From Arhodomonas aquaeolei DSM 8974 (GTDB lineage Bacteria; Pseudomonadota; Gammaproteobacteria; Nitrococcales; Nitrococcaceae): a stretch of DNA of 64,000 nucleotides. The DNA lies in the NCBI RefSeq assembly GCF_000374645.1, contig NZ_KB894805.1, positions 118,191-182,190 of the forward strand. Reading direction: 5' to 3'. Numbering within the stretch: position 1 is the stretch's first letter; every line of letters begins with the position of its first letter. The notes below the pieces were generated by a model. The model saw nothing but the letters and a program-made list of their open reading frames with translations. It was not told the DNA's origin and ran no database searches. Made by a program: the position numbers and the translations under genes. Below, in pieces: positions 58,314-64,000 of the stretch.

Positions 58314-58914
58314 TACACCATGACCTCCATGGTCAGCCCGCGGGCATCCCGTTCGGGGTCGGCGGGCAGGCACTCTGCCTCGCCCACAGCGATCCGTGCA
58401 GCGGTGCGCAGGCATGCCACGGCGTCCAGCAGGTCGTCCGCGGCGTAATCCCGGCCGACCAGTTGCATGGGAAGCGCGGCCAGGGCGCCGGGGAGGGCCG
58501 TTTCCACCAGCGCCTCACGCTCGGCCCGCCCGGCGGGGCGTCTCTTGCCGTGTGCCATCGCCACACCTGCATTCCATGCCTGGAAGGCCAGTTCCGGGTG
58601 CGCCTCGCGGACCCAGCGCTGACGCCCGGGGCGGCCAGCATGAATGCGTCCATCGCCGCGGTCAGGGGCACGATCTGCCAGGCCTGTCGTGACAGGGCCC
58701 GGTCGGCGCGTGCCCGCCCGATGCGGCAGGCCTCGGCGTAGTCGCCGGCGGCGAGCATCCCGCGGAGCGGGGCGGGGAACACGCTGCTGCTTCGGGGGCG
58801 GCCGAGGCGGCGTCGGGCCGCCCGGTCCGCCGCCCGGAGCGCCCCGGGTTTTCCCGGATCGCCCCACACACAGAGCCAGCGTCCCCGGCAGCCGTCCGCG
58901 CCTGCCACGATCAT
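58313..58914 (-). pseudogene. DUF429 family gene broken by a frameshift and an internal deletion
   Basis: The 5' part (from the ATG at 58914) begins MIVAGADGCRGRWLCV and continues SSSVFPAPLRGMLAAGDYAEACRI, AWQIVPLTAAMDAFM, all DUF429-like. The 3' part in another frame reads RWVREAHPELAFQAWNAG, then DYAADDLLDAVACLRTAARI, as in the family. The frames meet around 58618-58650. Between GCRGRW and SSSVF the usual 40-50 residues, including the DMPIGLP-type motif, are missing. The gene is inactive. Confidence 0.75.
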
Positions 58915-59028
58915 GCGGAGGTCCTCCCTTCCCGGTCCTGCGGTTACGACGCGCGCCGGCTCAGCGGTGCAGCGGTTTGCCGTGGCATACTGCGGCGACG
59001 GTGTCCTGAGCGGTCATCGGAGGTGGGA

Positions 59029-59475
59029 TTGAGCCGGCTCTTCACCATCGGCTACGAGCGTGCCTCACTGGCCGCGTTCATCGATACGCTGGCACACGCG
59101 GGAGTGAACGTCCTCGTGGACGTACGGCTGAGTCCCCACTCCCGTCGCCGCGTGTTCGCCCTCAAGCACCTCGATGCCGGCATGGCGGAGCACGGGATCC
59201 GCTACCTGAGCCGCCCGGAGCTGGGTACGCCACGGCCCGCCCAGGCGGCGGCGAAGGTCGGCGACATGGCGACCTTCGAACGCCTCTACCGCGAACACCT
59301 GGACACTGCTGCAGCGCGGCAGGCCCTGGCGGAGTTGTCGAGTCTGGTGCGCTCCGAGGTCGCGTGCATCATGTGCTACGAGCGCGATCCCAACCGCTGC
59401 CACCGGCGGTTGATCGCCGAGATGCTGCGCTGGCGCGACGGGATCCTCGCCCAGGATCTGCTGCCGCCCCGTTAG
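59029..59475 (+). CDS. DUF488 family protein
   Basis: A 148-residue protein of the DUF488 type: LFTIGYERASLAAFIDTL at the start, LVDVRLSPHSRR, and the cysteine motif CIMCYERDPNRCHR near residue 112. Function unknown. I prefer the TTG at 59029, which has GGAGG five bases upstream, to the GTG at 59023 that overlaps this site. Confidence 0.8.
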   Translation: MSRLFTIGYERASLAAFIDTLAHAGVNVLVDVRLSPHSRRRVFALKHLDAGMAEHGIRYLSRPELGTPRPAQAAAKVGDMATFERLYREHLDTAAARQALAELSSLVRSEVACIMCYERDPNRCHRRLIAEMLRWRDGILAQDLLPPR

Positions 59476-59504
59476 TCCGCGCGCCCGAGGGCTGATAGGC
59501 GCTT

Positions 59505-60134
59505 TTACACCTGCGCCGCGAGCGTCGCCACCGTCGCGGGTATCAGTGCTGCCAGGACGAGGGCGATCAGGGCGATGAGCCCGTCGTTGGCGATCACCGC
59601 CAGGGAGAGCAGGGTGATCAGGATGCCGGCGGAGGTGGCCGCGAAGGGAAAGAGTTCCAGCGGCGGCATGGAGATGGCGATCACCGCGCAGGCGCAGGCG
59701 ATCAGCCGGTTGCCGGTGCCCGCCGTGAGCAGGGTCAGCCGCGGGTGAAGCAGCCGGTCGATCACGGCGGCCGGGCGACGAATGCTACGCAGGGCCCGCG
59801 CCGTGGTCGCCGCGGGCAGCGTCCGGGCGAGGATGCATTCGGGCAGCCAGATATGGCCGCGACCGGCGAGCATCTGCCCGGCCACGAGCAGCACGATCAC
59901 GGCGGTGAGGGTAGGTATGCCGAGGATGCCGCTCAACGGCGAGGTCGCGATCAGCCCGGCGAGTAGCAGCAGCGGGCCGAACGAGCGCTGCCCGCTCGCC
60001 GTGAGCATGGATTCGATGGAAAGCCGTCGCCGCGTATGCGCCAGTGCGATCAGGCGCTCGACGAGATCGGCGAAGCCCCGGGGCGGCCCCGGGCTTTCCT
60101 CGGCGATGGCGTACATCTCACCGGGTTCGTACAT
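59505..60134 (-). CDS. ExoD-family membrane protein
   Basis: A 209-residue protein with about four hydrophobic segments in its latter two thirds. The N-terminal LVERLIALAHTRRRLSIESMLTASGQRSFGPLLLLAGLIATSPLSGILGIP and the middle GHIWLPECILARTLPA are typical of ExoD, named for a rhizobial exopolysaccharide mutant. The function is unclear. A second start at 60113 is possible. Confidence 0.82.
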   Translation of the reverse strand: MYEPGEMYAIAEESPGPPRGFADLVERLIALAHTRRRLSIESMLTASGQRSFGPLLLLAGLIATSPLSGILGIPTLTAVIVLLVAGQMLAGRGHIWLPECILARTLPAATTARALRSIRRPAAVIDRLLHPRLTLLTAGTGNRLIACACAVIAISMPPLELFPFAATSAGILITLLSLAVIANDGLIALIALVLAALIPATVATLAAQV

Positions 60135-60375
60135 GGCAGACCCCTGCCGTTGATCTCTCCCGGGGCCGCGCTGCAACGGATTACGGCCGGAACGGCCCGT
60201 TCCGGATGCCCGCAACCCGCGTGACCGGCATGGCGCTTCCGCCGCGCAGCCCCCGCGTGTGTGTCAATCTCCCGAGCATAGCCGACATCGTCTCCCATGC
60301 ACGGGTTCCCGTCGATTCGTGCGGGCCCGGCCCGACGGTAGACTGGGTGCACGAGGCGAAGGATACGGAGTCGAT

Positions 60376-61203
60376 ATGAACGAGCCATTGCGCGGAGTGA
60401 CCGTGGCACTGCCGGAGAGCCGGCAGCTCGCACTGTTTGCCCGTATGCTCGAGGAGCGCGGCGCGACCACGTGGCCGTGCCCGCTCGTGGGCATCGAGGA
60501 CACCCCGGACCGGGATGCGGTCGTGCGCTGGCTCGACGATGTGGCGGCGGAGGGCCTGGACTGGCTGTTGCTGCTCACCGGCGAGGGGCTGTACCGGTTG
60601 CTGGATTTTGCCGAGCGCGAGGGCCGGCGGGATGCCTTCGTCGGCCGTCTGGAGACTGCCTGCAAGCTCACCCGTGGCCCAAAGCCCGCCCGGGCGCTGC
60701 GCGCGATCGGCCTGCGTGCCGATGTTGCCGCGGACACCCCCACCACCACCGGCGTCATCGCCACCCTGGAGCGCGAGGCGCTGGAGGGCCGCCGGGTGGG
60801 CGTGCAGCTCTATGGGGCCCCGAACCCGCAGCTCCTGGATTACCTTGCCGGCCGCGGGGCCGTGACGTTGCCCGTGGCGCCATACGTCTACACGGACGCT
60901 GCCCGGGACGACCGGGTGGTCGCGCTGGTCGACGGCCTCGCCGAAGGCGGGGTGGACGTCCTCGCCTTTACCAGCAAGACCCAGGTGGAGCGGCTGTTTG
61001 CCTGCGCCGCGGCCACCGGCCGCGAGGCGGCCCTGGCGCGGGGCCTGGCGGCGACGGTGATCGCCGCCGTGGGGCCCGTGGTGGCGGAGACGCTGTCGGC
61101 GCGGGGGTTCCCGCCGGCACTGGTGCCCGCGGACAGCTACTTCATGAAGCCGCTGGTGCGCGAGATCGTGGCCCACGTCGGGGGCGCGAGGAATCACACC
61201 TAG
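60376..61203 (+). CDS. Uroporphyrinogen-III synthase (HemD-like), stand-alone
   Basis: A 275-residue protein with the two-lobed HemD pattern. It starts RGVTVALPESRQLALFARMLEERGATTWPCPLV and ends DVLAFTSKTQVERLF, AAVGPVVAETLSARGF. HemD catalyses ring inversion and closure of hydroxymethylbilane. No hemC or hemX is adjacent, so this may be a second copy or a specialised paralogue, such as in nitrate assimilation clusters. Start ATG 60376. Confidence 0.78.
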   Translation: MNEPLRGVTVALPESRQLALFARMLEERGATTWPCPLVGIEDTPDRDAVVRWLDDVAAEGLDWLLLLTGEGLYRLLDFAEREGRRDAFVGRLETACKLTRGPKPARALRAIGLRADVAADTPTTTGVIATLEREALEGRRVGVQLYGAPNPQLLDYLAGRGAVTLPVAPYVYTDAARDDRVVALVDGLAEGGVDVLAFTSKTQVERLFACAAATGREAALARGLAATVIAAVGPVVAETLSARGFPPALVPADSYFMKPLVREIVAHVGGARNHT

Positions 61204-61326
61204 CCTTGTCGCGAGAAGGCCCCGGATGAGTGTCGACGGGCCACGCGGCCATCGCGGGCCCGGGGTGTGCGCACGGGCGCCGCGGAAACCCCGTACTTTT
61301 GGCCGGACGGTGGAGCGGGGACCCTC

Positions 61327-61599
61327 ATGGGCCTGTTGATGCTGGTGGGCTTCGGCTGGCTCGTGACCCTGTACCGGCGGCTCGTGCTGCTAGCGGTGGC
61401 GTATTCGGGGGTCTCCTTCGTCCTCGGTCTGGTCTTCCAGGTGGGGGTCGTGCCGGCACTGCTGAAAGCGGCCATTGCGGGTGGGGTCGCGCTCCCCTAT
61501 TTCTGGCTGCTCGACCGGTTCTCGGACACCATCCTTATGTGGCTGGCCGTTCTCGTCGGCTTCCCGGTGCTATGGAGGGCCGTGTCACTGCATATCTGA
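61327..61599 (+). CDS. Small hydrophobic membrane protein, 90 residues
   Basis: A short protein with three predicted membrane segments (GLLMLVGFGWLVTLY, LVLLAVAYSGVSFVLGLVF, and the pair after). I recognise no family. I start at ATG 61327 (GGGGAC upstream), although the frame is open from GTG 61267. It lies between hemD and repeat sequences. Confidence 0.5.
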   Translation: MGLLMLVGFGWLVTLYRRLVLLAVAYSGVSFVLGLVFQVGVVPALLKAAIAGGVALPYFWLLDRFSDTILMWLAVLVGFPVLWRAVSLHI

Positions 61600-61636
61600 G
61601 CCGTTGCCGCCGTGTGCGTGTGCGGCAGTCCGGTTT

Positions 61637-61769
61637 GTCGGCTGCCGGGAGCAGCCGACCTTGCATGTTTCCGGAGCAGAAGACCGGTAGGTCGTGCACG
61701 GCCGCGGGCCGTGTGCGACGCCTTCAATGACCGAGCCGGAATGTCGCACGCCTGCGGCGCACGAACTAC
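61637..61769. repeat. REP hairpin followed by 108-bp repeat (copy 2)
   Basis: A minus-strand REP (stem GTCGGCTGC/GCAGCCGAC, 61637-61659) is directly followed by copy 2 of the 108-bp unit (61662-61769). The latter is about 94% identical to 49311-49418 and has a clear GTAG foot at 61687-61690. The short gap between 61770 and the transposase gene stop shows no further feature. Confidence 0.85.
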
Positions 61770-62481
61770 GCGCGTTCCCGCCGCCACTGCCGCAGTGCAG
61801 CGGGCCGGGGGAGCGTTTCGTGTGCCGGGCAGCTCCAGTTCCCGTAGATACCGTCTTAGCCTTGAGCCTGCAAGGGGATGTTGGGATCGAAGGGTTTGCC
61901 GGACTTGAGCACGCCGTGGATGAGGTGGAGGAGCTTTCTGGCGGCGGCGCACACGAGGGATTTGCCTCTTACGCCACGCTGTTTGAGCCGCTCGACATAG
62001 GCGCGGATCACGGGATTGTGCTTCATCGCGCACAGGGTAGGGAAGTACAGCGCCTTGCGCAGGGCGGCGTCGCCGCATTTGGAGATCCGGCGCGGGGCAC
62101 GCACGCTGGTGCCTGACTCGTAGGGCCTGGGGTCGAGCCCGGCGAAGGCGACGAGCGACTGGGCGCGACGGCAGCACTGGATCTTGGGCAGACGCACCAG
62201 CAGCTCGGCGATGAGCGTCTCGCCCACGGCGGGGATGCTGGCGAGGCGTTGGGCGGCGTCGTTGAGCTCGTCGCAGGCACGGATCAGTGTCTGCAGGCGT
62301 TCTCGGGTCTCGCGGATTTCGGCGTCATAGGCCTCGAGCAGGCGCTGCAGCGAGGCCCGGGTGGTCTCGCCCTGGGTCTCGAGGCGGTTGTAGAGCTGGG
62401 CGCGTGAGTGGCGCAGTCTGAACTGGTCCAATGGCGACGGACACTCCAGTTAAGCCACACTTGGTTGAACTGGAGGAAACG

Positions 62482-62778
62482 ATGAGTTCACGAACAAGAC
62501 GGCATTATTCGGCTGAATTCAAGGCTGACGCGGTGCGAGTGCTGGAAGAGGAAGGATACGGTCTGAGCGAGGTTTCGCGACGTCTGGGGGTGGAGCGTAG
62601 CTGCCTGACCCGCTGGCGGCGAGAGTTGCGTGGTCAACAAGGCCCCAAGGCGGTAGCGCCCAGCGCTGGGGAGCAGGAAGGGGAGCTGCGCCGGCTCCGC
62701 GAGGAGGTGCGTAAGCTTCGGATGGAGCGAGACATTTTGAAAAAGGCGGCGGCCTTCTTCGCCAGCGAGTCGAACTGA
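62482..62778 (+). CDS. IS3-family OrfA (helix-turn-helix and leucine zipper)
   Basis: A 98-residue protein with an N-terminal helix-turn-helix (YSAEFKADAVRVLEEEGYGLSEVSRRLGV) and a leucine-zipper stretch (LRRLREEVRKLRMERDILKKA). It starts after GGAGGAAACG. OrfA binds the terminal repeats and is usually the first part of an OrfAB fusion. Confidence 0.92.
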   Translation: MSSRTRRHYSAEFKADAVRVLEEEGYGLSEVSRRLGVERSCLTRWRRELRGQQGPKAVAPSAGEQEGELRRLREEVRKLRMERDILKKAAAFFASESN

Positions 62779-62795
62779 GATATCGGTTCATCGAG

Positions 62796-63629
62796 GTGGA
62801 GAAGGCAAGCTTTCCGGTCAGTGTACTGTGTCGGGTGCTGCGGGTCTCACGCAGCGGATTCTACGACTGGAGCCGGCGTGACGGTCACGATCCCGTGCGG
62901 GCGCATCTGATCGAGCGGGTACAGGCGATCCACGCGCGCAAGCGCGGCAGTTACGGGAGTCGACGCATGAGTCTGGCCCTGCGGCGCGAGGGCCATGCGG
63001 TGGGACGTTATCGAGCGCGCAGCCTGATGCGGGAGGCCGGCGTGGAGTGCCGTCAGCGCCGTCGTCACCGGGTGACGACGGACAGCGGCCATGGTCGGCC
63101 CCTCGCACCCAACCATCTGGCGCGGCAGTTCCAGGTGGCCGCAGCAAACCGTGTGTGGTGCGCCGACATCACCGCGATCTGGACGCTGGAAGGTTGGCTG
63201 TATCTGGCGGCAGTGCTCGATCTACACGATCGTCAGGTAGTGGGCTGGGCAATGGCCGGGCACATGCGTACGGGATTGGTCCGGGACGCCCTTGAAATGG
63301 CGCTTGGAAGGCGTCAGCCGCCGCAGGGGCTGCTCCATCATTCCGACCGCGGCAGTCAATATGCCAGTCACGAGTACCGCCAGCTGCTTGAACATCACGG
63401 CGTGACCGCCTCGATGAGTCGGAAGGGAAATTGCTGGGACAACTCGGTGATGGAACGCTTCTTCGGTTCACTAAAGAGCGAGTGGACCGATACCCAGCGC
63501 TATCGGACCCTGGAGCAGGCCCGAGGCGACGTCATCCACTACATCGAACTGGACTACAACAGCGAGCGCTTCCATTCCGCCCTCGGCGACCTCACGCCGC
63601 GGGAAAAGGAACTCGCCGCTATTGCGTAA
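62796..63629 (+). CDS. IS3-family OrfB (DDE integrase domain)
   Basis: A 277-residue DDE transposase. The catalytic triad is visible: VWCADITAI (D), HHSDRGSQYAS (D) and NCWDNSVMERFFGSLKSE (E). The frame is open upstream of the GTG at 62796, with family-typical residues LRYRFIEVEK, so OrfB is expected to be made by -1 frameshifting from orfA near 62738-62745 (G AAA AAG). Confidence 0.92.
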   Translation: MEKASFPVSVLCRVLRVSRSGFYDWSRRDGHDPVRAHLIERVQAIHARKRGSYGSRRMSLALRREGHAVGRYRARSLMREAGVECRQRRRHRVTTDSGHGRPLAPNHLARQFQVAAANRVWCADITAIWTLEGWLYLAAVLDLHDRQVVGWAMAGHMRTGLVRDALEMALGRRQPPQGLLHHSDRGSQYASHEYRQLLEHHGVTASMSRKGNCWDNSVMERFFGSLKSEWTDTQRYRTLEQARGDVIHYIELDYNSERFHSALGDLTPREKELAAIA

Positions 63630-64000
63630 GGGAGTGTCCGTTTTCACTTGACCAGAACAGTCCGCGCAGGTGGCGGTGGAGCTCGCGCAGCTCGTGCATG
63701 GTTGCGCTCACGGGCGCCCAGAAGGGGAGCGTCTTGGCCTGGGCCACCTCGCTGACGCTACGGGCATCGATCCGATCGGTCTTCGCGCGCTGCAGCTCAG
63801 AGCGCGCGTGGTGGATGACCTGCGCGGGGTTGAGCAGGTGCACGCCGTAGCCGAGGGCGTAGAAGCGCTCGGCGAGCGGCTCGCTGTAGATGCCCGTGGC
63901 CTCCAGGGCCACCACCGCCTCGGTGAGCCCGAGTGACTCGAGCCAGCGGTGACAGGCCTGCACGCCCGCGGCGGTGTTGGGGAAGCGCCGCTCGTGCCAG

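Larger units (their letters stand above)
62424..63654 (+). mobile_element. IS3-family insertion sequence inserted into the IS110 transposase
   Basis: A 1231-bp element with 24-bp terminal inverted repeats (62424-62447 and 63631-63654), matching at 19 of 24 positions and both ending TGGTC. It is flanked by a 4-bp direct repeat GAAC (62420-62423 and 63655-63658), the target-site duplication. It carries orfA and orfB in the usual offset frames. Confidence 0.93.
61856..64000 (-). pseudogene. IS110-family transposase gene, split by an IS3-family element and cut by the window edge
   Basis: Two minus-strand parts belong together. The part at 63655-64000 covers the DEDD domain region (ALEATGIYSEPLAERFYALGYGVHLLNP; KTDRIDARSVSEVA), continuing beyond the window. 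The part at 61856-62423 covers the C-terminal domain (SIPAVGETLIAELLVRLP; FAGLDPRPYESG; KCGDAALRKALYFPTLCA). Removing the inserted element and one GAAC copy restores an uninterrupted frame reading HRHLRGLFRLRHSRAQ. The gene is therefore functionally broken, but nothing else appears decayed. Confidence 0.9.

Overview
The window is a compact, high-G+C (around 70% by eye) chromosomal segment from what looks like a gammaproteobacterium. Supporting signs are E. coli-like TypA, Uup, SrkA (YihE), NadC and PhoB/PhoR, a pstSCAB-phoU set, a complete Mrp (Mnh) cation/proton antiporter and a BisC-type molybdoenzyme. The Mrp system and base composition suggest a halophilic or alkaliphilic member of the Ectothiorhodospiraceae/Halomonas type of lineage. 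That placement is inference. I see no rRNA, tRNA, CRISPR array or prophage.

Layout. 1-9.1 kb: a CPBP membrane protease, three small membrane-associated proteins, murI, a giant GltD/PyrK-type (NfnBA-like) flavoprotein fusion on the minus strand, and a polytopic membrane protein. 9.1-14.9 kb: lexA with a histone-deacetylase-like gene immediately behind it. Divergent from lexA is a helicase/exonuclease pair resembling MrfA/MrfB (YprA/YprB), with a GTTC-N7-GTTC motif between the two. A CbpM-like gene follows. 14.9-21.3 kb: an Lrp regulator divergent from hppD, a PilZ protein, bisC, and small or broken genes. 21.3-27.9 kb: mrpA(B)CDEFG followed by an overlapping nadC. 28-31.2 kb: a DUF1631 protein overlapping a PlsC-type acyltransferase. 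31.2-41.7 kb: phosphate genes phoB-phoR and pstS, pstCAB-phoU, with an arsR-arsC-arsH-acr3 operon lying between phoR and pstS. 42.3-51.4 kb: argF, sodB, a PHP phosphatase, uup, srkA, a YgjP-type metalloprotease and typA. 51.9-58.3 kb: a four-gene envelope operon (YCF48 propeller, MMPL/RND permease, DUF1302 barrel, DUF1329). 58.3-61.6 kb: a broken DUF429 gene, DUF488, ExoD and a stand-alone HemD. 61.9-64 kb: an IS110-family transposase gene split by an IS3-family element.

How genes work together. PhoBR would activate both its own promoter and pstS through Pho boxes visible at both loci. The neighbouring ars operon detoxifies arsenate, which enters through phosphate transporters. LexA probably controls both itself and the divergent MrfAB-like repair pair. 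The four-gene MMPL/DUF1302/DUF1329 cassette looks like a trans-envelope system of unknown substrate and is, with the lexA/mrfAB locus, the best candidate for undescribed biology.

Non-genic structure. Three intergenic regions (41.7-42.3, 49.2-49.5 and 61.6-61.8 kb) carry a family of REP-like palindromes with a GTAG foot, including a 108-bp unit present twice at about 94% identity. At least three genes are decayed (retropepsin-like protease, LpxH-like phosphoesterase, DUF429), each with a frame break.
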